From Thermoplasmata archaeon (GTDB taxonomy: Archaea; Thermoplasmatota; Thermoplasmata; Thermoplasmatales; Thermoplasmataceae): 6,521 nt of DNA. The stretch spans positions 1-6,521 of the forward strand of contig JAKAAI010000098.1 in assembly GCA_021797055.1 (NCBI GenBank), read 5' to 3'. A program made the position numbers and the translations under genes. The notes below the pieces were generated by a model that saw only the letters and a list, made by a program, of their open reading frames with translations, searched no databases and was not told where the DNA came from. Positions 1-5,182 of the stretch are shown piece by piece. Position 1 is the stretch's first letter. Each line of letters opens with the position of its first letter.

Positions 1-2
1 AC

Positions 3-770
3 ATAAAATCTATCCCGGTATCAGGAAACTACAGGTTTGTCGTATCAAAGTTCAACAAATCTGAATATGAAACCTTCAGATCATATTTCAGGAACGACCT
101 GAATTTCCTCTTTTTCAGTTATCGGAACCTCGACAGCATCCTTTCAGCCTCCAATCATTCCGGTTATTTTCTATCACGTTTCAGGGCAGGAGGCAACGGT
201 TCAATTTCACTGAAATCAACTCCTGATCACACTGGCCAGAGCTACCTGCTTAATGAGATCAGGAATGCGATCATAAACGAAATCTATCCCTACGAAATGA
301 GGCTCTCCAATTCAGAAGGCTGGGTTGATCTGAGCACTGATCTTAATTTTCGCATCAACGGCCCTTTACATGCGCATTCAGGTTTCATATTTGATTTGAC
401 AACACACATAATCGATATAATCTCGTCTTTGAACGATAGGATAATCGCCCAAAGGGTAAAGAGAAGTCCATCCAGTGGAATCAGGTCAGGGCAGATCAAA
501 CCGGTCACTTTTAGATTAACTGAGAGAATTCCAGGCGAAAAGTTAGTGGAATTGGTTAACCGTTCTTTCCTATGTGGAAAGATTGAGGAAAGCGTGCTTG
601 GATCATCATTTTATGTTTTTGAGTCTACGTTTTCAGCTCCATTCTGCAGGATCACCAAATCACAGGATTTTGTTAAGTTGATATCCCTTCCAAGCGCTTC
701 TCTTGATAACGTTGCATCTGTAATTGATAATTTATATGACGCAGGAAGGTTGATTGATGACAGGCAGTAG
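3..770 (+). CDS. Protein of unknown family, 5' end missing (weak local likeness to primase small subunit)
   Basis: The frame is open from the left edge to a TAG at 768-770, giving 255 residues without a start. An internal ATG at 297 exists, but the reading frame clearly continues upstream with normal-looking protein, so that ATG is not the start. I do not recognise the family. No membrane segment or signal peptide is visible. The protein is mixed alpha/beta in appearance with few cysteines. Around residues 111-128 the pattern T-D-x3-R-I-x-G-P-L-H-x2-S-G-F resembles the archaeal PriS stretch (T-D-x3-L-I-R-L-P-G-S-L-H-G-K-S-G), whose histidine lies in the catalytic site. The rest, as far as seen, does not follow PriS well, and the Asp-x-Asp catalytic motif would lie outside the window. 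The likeness may be chance. The last 14 bases overlap the next gene, so the two are probably one operon. Confidence 0.8.
   Translation: MKSIPVSGNYRFVVSKFNKSEYETFRSYFRNDLNFLFFSYRNLDSILSASNHSGYFLSRFRAGGNGSISLKSTPDHTGQSYLLNEIRNAIINEIYPYEMRLSNSEGWVDLSTDLNFRINGPLHAHSGFIFDLTTHIIDIISSLNDRIIAQRVKRSPSSGIRSGQIKPVTFRLTERIPGEKLVELVNRSFLCGKIEESVLGSSFYVFESTFSAPFCRITKSQDFVKLISLPSASLDNVASVIDNLYDAGRLIDDRQ
744..750 (+). promoter_or_regulatory. Ribosome binding site for the second gene
   Basis: GGAAGGT lies inside the end of the first gene, six bases before the ATG at 757. It favours ATG 757 over TTG 754 as the start of the overlapping downstream gene. Confidence 0.5.
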
Positions 771-1593
771 GAGCGCCGCTTTATTCAGGGAATATGCCAT
801 AGATCGCGAGATACAGCGGATTCTTACAGTGGTTGTTTCAATGCTGCAATCACTCCCAACCGATCAATCCTATAATATTACAAATATAGGAAGGCAGGGA
901 AAAACGACGTTTAATGTCACAGCCATCAGGGATCTTGATGGAGGTTCAAAACAGAACCACCTCCTTATAGACGTCCTGCCGCCAACCAATATACTTCCGA
1001 TTGAACAGTGGATACCTGAACACCTGGAAAGATCATATGTTGAACCCGAACGCAATTCTACAGTCGACCGGGTTTTGGTTATAAGGTCTTCTGACCGGAA
1101 GGCAGCTTTGAAAGAGATAGGAAAGTCACTTCACAATTCAATAATATGGGAGATAGACGAGTTGAATGGAGTCATTCGTATTGCATCCGGAAACCACTTC
1201 GACCGACAGCTAGGAAATTCCCTCAAGGATGGGTATAACCTTGCGTTCGACAATTTTCCGAATCCATATTTTCCAGAAATGAATCCACTGCTCAAACTTC
1301 ACTTCCTTACACTCAACTTCAACAGGCGTGGCCTGCATAATAAGTCGGCAGTTCTGGAGGACGCTGTGCGGATCGCATCCTCCTTCAGCATCTTCGGCGA
1401 TCTGAATGCAATAAACACCGATTTCTCATCGCTCTTAAACACTCTTCTAAAGATTGGAATCGCAACCGGCTCATCGAGAATAAGCTTCCCATGGAGCCGT
1501 ACCCGGACGGAACGGGCCTTCATTCGCCGTTATTACCGGTACGTTGAAAAGGCCTCAAAAACATCATTATATGATTATGATTCCTTTTTCTAG
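757..1593 (+). CDS. Conserved-looking hypothetical protein, 278 aa
   Basis: Complete frame ending in TAG at 1591-1593. ATG at 757 is preferred over the adjacent TTG at 754, because a GGAAGG-T purine stretch at 744-750 sits about six bases ahead of it. The gene overlaps the end of the upstream gene by 14 bases, which implies co-transcription and probably translational coupling. I do not recognise the family. The protein is soluble in appearance, with no signal peptide or transmembrane segment and no cysteines, so it has no iron-sulphur or zinc-cysteine site. The N-terminal third is rich in R, E and Q. The middle has hydrophobic strands such as the stretch HLLIDVLPP. The C-terminal part is strongly basic (SRTRTERAFIRRYYRY), which could suit nucleic-acid binding, but that is inference. 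If the upstream gene is a primase-like protein this could be a partner; it lacks the cysteines of the PriL iron-sulphur domain. Confidence 0.8.
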   Translation: MTGSRSAALFREYAIDREIQRILTVVVSMLQSLPTDQSYNITNIGRQGKTTFNVTAIRDLDGGSKQNHLLIDVLPPTNILPIEQWIPEHLERSYVEPERNSTVDRVLVIRSSDRKAALKEIGKSLHNSIIWEIDELNGVIRIASGNHFDRQLGNSLKDGYNLAFDNFPNPYFPEMNPLLKLHFLTLNFNRRGLHNKSAVLEDAVRIASSFSIFGDLNAINTDFSSLLNTLLKIGIATGSSRISFPWSRTRTERAFIRRYYRYVEKASKTSLYDYDSFF

Positions 1594-1607
1594 TTACAGA
1601 CTTTTTG
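1585..1607 (+). terminator. T-rich archaeal-type terminator region
   Basis: Two runs of five T (1585-1589 and 1602-1606) flank the TAG stop of the second gene. Archaeal RNA polymerase terminates at U-rich tracts without needing a strong hairpin, and none is seen here. The position fits termination of the left-hand operon just before the glnA promoter. Confidence 0.4.
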
Positions 1608-1609
1608 GC

Positions 1610-1635
1610 CGAAATTAAAACTAAATCTATTTATG
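1610..1635 (+). promoter_or_regulatory. Archaeal promoter of glnA (BRE/TATA-like)
   Basis: An A-rich stretch (AAATTAAAACTAAAT) followed by CTATTTATG places a TATA-like core, TTTAT at 1630-1634, 27 bases before the glnA ATG at 1657. In archaea transcription starts about 25 bases downstream of the TATA box, so this geometry predicts a leaderless or nearly leaderless glnA mRNA. The purine tract AGGTAGG at 1637-1643 would then lie upstream of the transcript and would not serve as a ribosome binding site. Confidence 0.5.
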
Positions 1636-1656
1636 CAGGTAGGATAATCCGCTTCC

Positions 1657-2991
1657 ATGGAAGATCATGTCAAAAGAATTATGGAAACGCTTAACGCTGA
1701 AAAGGTGTCATTTCTGCAGATGCAGTTTACTGATATCCTTGGTTTTGTAAAAACCCTCACTGTGCCCAAAAACCGATTTGAAAGCGCAGTAACAGAAGGG
1801 GTTGTATTTGATGGCAGTTCCGTAGCGGGATACGCCCAGATTGAGGAATCTGACATGCGGGCTGTGCCGGACATATCCACATTCACTATACTGCCGGAGG
1901 ATAACGACCGCTTTCGGGTTGCAAGATTCATTTGTGATATACACACGCCAGACGGTGACCAGTTCCCGGGCGATCCAAGATATATCCTGAAAACATTGCT
2001 GCAGAAGCTCAACAAAGAAAAAAAGGACTTTTTTGTCGGGCCGGAGTTCGAGTTTTTCCTGTTCAAATATGACGAGCATGGCAACCCGACGAATGAACCC
2101 GTGGATTTCGGCGGTTATTTTGACAACACCCCGCTTGACAGAGCGAGCCTGATCAGGCAGGAAATTCTGAACGAGCTGCACAAGCTTGGTTATCAGCCTG
2201 AGGCGGCACACCATGAGGTAGCCTTCGGGCAGCATGAGATTGACCTGAGATATGCACAGGCCCTTATGATGGCGGACCGGGTTGCTATGCTCAAAAGCAT
2301 AATAAAGAATATTGCCCAGAAGCACGGTTATTATGCAACATTCATGCCAAAACCAATCAACGGCGTTAACGGATCCGGGATGCACGTTCACCAGAGCATA
2401 ATGGCCCTTGATGAATCCTATAATTATTTCTACGACGAAAAAGCCAAGTACGGACTGAGTGAAATGGCAATGCATTATCTTGGAGGAATTCTGACGCACA
2501 TCAGTGAAGCATCTGCAGTTCTGGCATCATGGGTAAACTCATACAAGAGGCTTATCCCGGGATATGAAGCGCCTGTTTACATTTCCTGGGCCAACAAAAA
2601 TAGAAGTGCCCTCGTGCGTGTTCCAGCCGGTGTAGGTAACCGAAAGAGGATGGAACTCAGATGCCCGGATCCTGCAGGAAATCCGTATCTGCAGTTTTCC
2701 GTCATTCTCGCAATGGGCCTTGACGGAATCAACAGGAAGATTGACCCGCCTGATCCAGTGGAGCGGGATATCTATCATATGACTGCAGAAGAGAGGCTGA
2801 AGCATGGGATCGGCTCGATGCCAGAAAGCCTGGGCGAGGCTTTGCATCACTTCAGGCAGAGCAAGCTGATGCAGGAATCTCTCGGTAAGCATATATTCGA
2901 TAATTTCGCGACAGTAAAGCAGAGAGAATGGGATGCATTCCGTTCATTCGTGACTAAATGGGAAGTGGACAGGTACCTGCCTAAACTATAA
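1657..2991 (+). CDS. glnA: Glutamine synthetase, type I-alpha
   Basis: Catalyses ATP-dependent amidation of glutamate with ammonia to glutamine in the cytoplasm, normally as a dodecamer, and is the entry point of nitrogen assimilation. The 444 residues match the usual length of the short archaeal/Bacillus-type enzyme. Visible motifs in order: FDGSS at 51-55; metal ligands E130 and E132 in GPEFEFF; E187 and E194 in HHEVAFGQHEID; the ATP/glutamate loop NGSGMHVHQS at 238-247; the glutamate flap YKRLIPGYEAP at 296-306 with E304; substrate and phosphate arginines R316, R321 and R335, the last in MELRCPDPAGNP. The region DIYHMTAEERLKHGI (371-385) is the short version, without the adenylylation tyrosine loop of enterobacterial enzymes. 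Two oddities: the position of Bacillus Arg62, involved in glutamine feedback, appears to be Gln61, and the usual NPTVNSYKRL reads ASWVNSYKRL. The gene stands alone, with no GlnK or Amt gene beside it. Confidence 0.97.
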   Translation: MEDHVKRIMETLNAEKVSFLQMQFTDILGFVKTLTVPKNRFESAVTEGVVFDGSSVAGYAQIEESDMRAVPDISTFTILPEDNDRFRVARFICDIHTPDGDQFPGDPRYILKTLLQKLNKEKKDFFVGPEFEFFLFKYDEHGNPTNEPVDFGGYFDNTPLDRASLIRQEILNELHKLGYQPEAAHHEVAFGQHEIDLRYAQALMMADRVAMLKSIIKNIAQKHGYYATFMPKPINGVNGSGMHVHQSIMALDESYNYFYDEKAKYGLSEMAMHYLGGILTHISEASAVLASWVNSYKRLIPGYEAPVYISWANKNRSALVRVPAGVGNRKRMELRCPDPAGNPYLQFSVILAMGLDGINRKIDPPDPVERDIYHMTAEERLKHGIGSMPESLGEALHHFRQSKLMQESLGKHIFDNFATVKQREWDAFRSFVTKWEVDRYLPKL

Positions 2992-3006
2992 AGCTCTTAA
3001 TGTCCA

Positions 3007-3020
3007 AATTTTCTAAAATT
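3007..3020. repeat. AT-only palindrome downstream of glnA
   Basis: AATTTT-CT-AAAATT is a perfect inverted repeat with 6-base arms and a 2-base centre, 15 bases after the glnA stop and 2 bases ahead of a TATA-like element. It may be part of a glnA terminator or of a BRE/operator region. Composition alone makes such palindromes fairly likely, so the functional call is weak. Confidence 0.4.
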
Positions 3021-3022
3021 AC

Positions 3023-3031
3023 TTTTAAATA
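3023..3031 (+). promoter_or_regulatory. Strong TATA-like element in the glnA/methyltransferase gap
   Basis: TTTTAAATA is a better match to the archaeal TATA consensus than the elements right next to the start codons here. Transcription would begin near 3053. No open reading frame of useful size follows before the methyltransferase start at 3188, so the product would be a leader of about 135 bases or a small RNA. It lies between two palindromes, as an operator-controlled promoter would. Confidence 0.4.
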
Positions 3032-3044
3032 GGGCAACTGCCCT
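3031..3044. repeat. 14-bp GC-rich palindrome abutting the TATA-like element
   Basis: AGGGCAACTGCCCT has arms AGGGCA and TGCCCT around AC, or as RNA a 5-bp stem with the loop AACT. It is GC-rich in an otherwise AT-rich gap and touches the end of the TATA-like element, where a bound repressor would block transcription. It could equally be a small terminator hairpin for glnA, though no T run follows it. Confidence 0.45.
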
Positions 3045-3076
3045 GGCAGGTCGCCTATCTTCGTATTTCAGTAAAT

Positions 3077-3140
3077 TTCAAATTTGAAGTATATTTGAAA
3101 GCTTTGATTACTTTGATTTGAAGTAAAACCCAACCAAAGC
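3077..3140. repeat. Cluster of short direct and inverted repeats upstream of the methyltransferase
   Basis: The block holds a perfect palindrome TTCAAATTTGAA (3077-3088), two copies of ATTTGAAGTA (3082-3091 and 3116-3125), a further ATTTGAA (3093-3099), and a tandem pair of CTTTGATT (3102-3109 and 3111-3118). There are also nested inverted repeats: TTACTT/AAGTAA (3108-3113 with 3121-3126) inside GCTTTG/CAAAGC (3101-3106 with 3135-3140). It lies just upstream of the promoter-like element next to the methyltransferase gene. Such a cluster is typical of regulator-binding sites, but no regulator is identified and low-complexity AT sequence explains part of it. Confidence 0.45.
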
Positions 3141-3153
3141 AATCGTATTAGGC

Positions 3154-3165
3154 AATGTTTATCTG
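3154..3165 (+). promoter_or_regulatory. TATA-like element proximal to the methyltransferase
   Basis: AATGTTTATCTG carries a TTTAT core at 3158-3162, 30 bases before the ATG at 3188. This is nearly the same geometry as for glnA and predicts a leaderless or very short-leader mRNA. No ribosome binding site is visible before the ATG, which fits leaderless translation. Confidence 0.4.
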
Positions 3166-3187
3166 CTAACTGAAAATATTCTATTTA

Positions 3188-4192
3188 ATGCTGGGAAATC
3201 TTCTTTACAACGAGGATTGCATAGAGGGTGCGAGGAGACGCCTCAAAGACGGGACCGTGGATCTGATAATTACCGATCCTCCATATGGAATTAATGCCGA
3301 TACTTTCGAGAAGCATTACAACAGAAAAGAAAGCAATGTTATAGACGGCTATGTTGAAATCCCCGTGGAAAAATATGGGGAATTTTGCAACAACTGGATC
3401 AAAGAGGCTGAACGCATCCTGAGGCCCGGGGGTAGCATTTACATAGTATCAGGTTACACAAATCTGTATCATGTGATGGCTGCACTTAGAAATACAAAGT
3501 TAAAAATGGTCAACCACATCATCTGGAAATACAACTTTGGTGTGCATACCACACGAAAGTACGTTTCCTCCCACTATCACATACTTTACCTGATTAAACC
3601 AGGTGGAAAGTTCACCTTTAACACTTTCTGCCGGTATGGTGAAAATGAAAGGGATGATACTGGAGGCTCACTAAATTACCGGGACAGAGAGGACGTTTGG
3701 GTTATCAACAAAGAGTACAAACCCAATCAGAAGAAGAACAGGAACGAGCTCCCCACTAGCTTGCTCATCAAGATGATGCAGTACAGCAGCAATGAGGGCG
3801 ATCTCGTTTGCGATCTCTTTCTTGGTGGGTTTTCTACCGCGAGGGTTGCAATCGGTCTTAGAAGAAAAGTTACAGGCTTTGAGATAAGCCAGAATATATT
3901 TAGGAATGGGATATCTTCATTAGAAAAGGTGAAACCAGGTTATCTATTTGAAAACATCAGGATACCGGATAAATCTAATTTTTACAACAGGGGGAAGCCG
4001 TGGACAGAGGAAGAAAAAATGAGGGTGAAGATAAGATATGCAAATCTCTTAAGCATGGGTAAAAGCAGTAAAGAATCCATAGATTCGCTTTCGTCTGAAC
4101 TGGGAAGGGGACATTTTTCCATTTCCAAAATCCTGAAATCCGAGAAAGATTCATTCGCATTAAGGATCAACAATAAGCGTGAGCTTACATAA
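3188..4192 (+). CDS. Beta-class DNA methyltransferase, probably N6-adenine, with C-terminal HTH-like tail
   Basis: Transfers a methyl group from S-adenosylmethionine to an amino base in DNA. The catalytic motif DPPY (30-33, in DLIITDPPYG) comes first and the AdoMet-binding motif comes late (DLFLGGFSTARVAIG, 209-223, then VTGFEIS), which is the motif order of the beta class (CcrM/HinfI/RsrI group). DPPY favours N6-adenine over N4-cytosine. The stretch IIWKYNFGVHTTRKYVSSHYHILYL, 111-135, is the usual middle segment. Motif I reads F-L-G-G-F-S-T where F-x-G-S-G-T-T is common. Residues 270-317 (KPWTEEEK... SKESIDSLSSELGRG..SISKIL) are outside the catalytic core and look like a small helix-turn-helix/SANT-type DNA-binding domain. 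The ATG at 3188 directly precedes conserved sequence. No endonuclease or specificity gene is adjacent, so it appears solitary: epigenetic marking, protection, or a phage/mobile remnant are all possible. Confidence 0.92.
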   Translation: MLGNLLYNEDCIEGARRRLKDGTVDLIITDPPYGINADTFEKHYNRKESNVIDGYVEIPVEKYGEFCNNWIKEAERILRPGGSIYIVSGYTNLYHVMAALRNTKLKMVNHIIWKYNFGVHTTRKYVSSHYHILYLIKPGGKFTFNTFCRYGENERDDTGGSLNYRDREDVWVINKEYKPNQKKNRNELPTSLLIKMMQYSSNEGDLVCDLFLGGFSTARVAIGLRRKVTGFEISQNIFRNGISSLEKVKPGYLFENIRIPDKSNFYNRGKPWTEEEKMRVKIRYANLLSMGKSSKESIDSLSSELGRGHFSISKILKSEKDSFALRINNKRELT

Positions 4193-4211
4193 TCAGCCTA
4201 TTTCGAGATCT

Positions 4212-4234
4212 ATAGGACACACAATTTGTCCTAT
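4212..4234. repeat. Inverted repeat with 8-bp arms after the methyltransferase
   Basis: ATAGGACA (4212-4219) and TGTCCTAT (4227-4234) are perfect reverse complements separated by seven bases, starting 20 bases after the methyltransferase stop. As RNA it would form a stable hairpin followed by the T-rich TTTATTC, so it may terminate or protect the 3' end of the methyltransferase mRNA. As DNA it could be an operator. The right arm runs into CTATTTATT, similar to the glnA TATA-like core. Confidence 0.6.
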
Positions 4235-4281
4235 TTATTCAAGAAACGTTGAGCACATCACATGTTGTATAACCAAAGGAC

Positions 4282-4290
4282 TTTTTAAAG
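4282..4290 (+). promoter_or_regulatory. Possible distal TATA-like element of the ABC operon
   Basis: TTTTTAAAG is TATA-like and would start transcription near 4312, giving a leader of about 55 bases before the ATG at 4367. The core is nearly symmetric, so direction is uncertain. It is the weaker candidate compared with the element at 4341-4349. Confidence 0.25.
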
Positions 4291-4340
4291 AGGAATTACC
4301 AAAAAAGGCAAAACCCGGTCCTGTAATTCACGCAAGGATG

Positions 4341-4349
4341 ATATATATT
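4341..4349 (+). promoter_or_regulatory. TATA-like element proximal to the ABC operon
   Basis: ATATATATT ends 17 bases before the ATG at 4367 and begins 26 before it, so a transcript would start close to the start codon. An AGGT at 4352-4355 lies 11 bases before the ATG and is a poor ribosome binding site. Leaderless expression of the first gene is therefore the simplest reading. Confidence 0.4.
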
Positions 4350-4366
4350 GCAGGTATCCATTTTCA

Positions 4367-5182
4367 ATGAAGTATTCGGCTAAAATGGCTGTTGCTTTTA
4401 TAACCCTGGCTCTGGTTTTTACTGGAGTTGGTGTGGCATACAGAGAAACGGCCAAGAACGCTGAACTTCAAGCAAACCCTTATTCTTATATTCCATCAAA
4501 AGTGAATGACATTTGGCGGGGAACGTATGATAATACCACCGTGATCGTTTTCTCTGGAAGCACGTATTATGGGGCAATCATCTTTGGGCAAAATTTAATC
4601 ATAGAAAAATCAAACCTATTTAAGGTGTTCAGCACACAGCTAAACCTGCATGTTTCATTAGTTTTTTACAACGTTCCAATCATAAGCATCCCAGACAATA
4701 GTACTTTCAGTTTCAGTGGTTTCAGTCTTATCGATAGAATGTTTGGTGGAAACACATCATCAGGAAAACATGGCTATCAATATATTGCAAACCCGGAGTC
4801 AGGTATAATGATTATGGGTAGTTTAGAGGCAATTAAAGCGTCTCTCACATCCAGTTATCAAAAAACTTTCATCAGCACATTTGAACTTAGTCCGATACTT
4901 AATACCAACTTTTTCTCATTTGAAATCATACATCCCACGTCGCAGATCATTAATTTTGCCTCAGGAAATATATCTGGCAGATCCATGCAGGTATATCTGT
5001 ATCTTAACAACAGGATAAACAGCGTGGAGCTATTCATCATTCTGGGTTATATTCTTCCTGCAAACAGCACAGTTATACCTTTGCCTGACAATGGATTGCT
5101 TCTTACATTGAACCAAGGCAATTTCTTTTACGAATTTACCTACATTAACCTTGAACTTTTCATGACACTGGTGATACATTGA
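4367..5182 (+). CDS. Membrane-anchored, externally facing protein of unknown family
   Basis: I do not recognise the family. The 271 residues begin with MKYSAK and one hydrophobic helix (about residues 7-25), followed directly by a long polar, strand-rich region with no second membrane segment. This fits a signal anchor with the rest outside the cell. Five N-x-S/T sequons (N56, N111, N129, N201, N233) all lie in the outer part, which suits archaeal surface glycosylation. There are no cysteines and no lipobox, so a lipoprotein is unlikely. ATG 4367 is chosen because it keeps the basic residues before the helix; a Met at residue 7 would lose them. The stop overlaps the start of the permease gene (TTGA), so it is very probably an accessory or surface subunit of the ABC system that follows, for example a sensor, substrate-contacting partner or exported protein. 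The exact role is inference. Confidence 0.85.
   Translation: MKYSAKMAVAFITLALVFTGVGVAYRETAKNAELQANPYSYIPSKVNDIWRGTYDNTTVIVFSGSTYYGAIIFGQNLIIEKSNLFKVFSTQLNLHVSLVFYNVPIISIPDNSTFSFSGFSLIDRMFGGNTSSGKHGYQYIANPESGIMIMGSLEAIKASLTSSYQKTFISTFELSPILNTNFFSFEIIHPTSQIINFASGNISGRSMQVYLYLNNRINSVELFIILGYILPANSTVIPLPDNGLLLTLNQGNFFYEFTYINLELFMTLVIH
5170..5175 (+). promoter_or_regulatory. Ribosome binding site of the permease gene
   Basis: GGTGAT matches the complement of the archaeal 16S rRNA 3' end and lies three bases before the TTG at 5179. It supports TTG rather than the first in-frame internal ATG, which lies about 40 codons downstream, inside the first membrane helix. Confidence 0.55.

Noticed and set aside
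290..508. Minus-strand frame opposite the first gene
   Set aside because: It is antisense to a long continuous frame that is open from the window edge; composition and length give no support.
297..770. ATG at 297 as the start of the first gene
   Set aside because: The same frame is open back to base 3 with ordinary protein sequence, and no promoter or ribosome binding site precedes the ATG.
1708..2499. Long open frame on the minus strand (263 codons) inside glnA
   Set aside because: It lies wholly opposite a clearly conserved glutamine synthetase gene, and its translation shows no family features; it is a codon-bias shadow.
1665..2892. Other minus-strand frames within glnA (1665-2084 and 2539-2892)
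   Set aside because: Both are opposite conserved coding sequence, with no promoter or ribosome binding site and no recognisable protein.
3077..3140. A CRISPR array in the repeat cluster
   Set aside because: The repeats are only 7-12 bases long, unevenly spaced and lack unique spacers of regular length.
3975..4173. Short minus-strand frames opposite the methyltransferase tail
   Set aside because: They overlap each other and the tail, with no initiation signals; the plus-strand frame is continuous with the methyltransferase.
3188..4192. A restriction-modification system around the methyltransferase
   Set aside because: Neighbouring genes are glutamine synthetase and an ABC export operon; no endonuclease or specificity subunit is visible.
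4179..4370. 63-codon plus-strand frame from GTG 4179 spanning the gap before the surface protein gene
   Set aside because: It starts inside the methyltransferase without a ribosome binding site, runs through the inverted repeat and the TATA-like elements, and overlaps the next start; it looks like open noncoding sequence.
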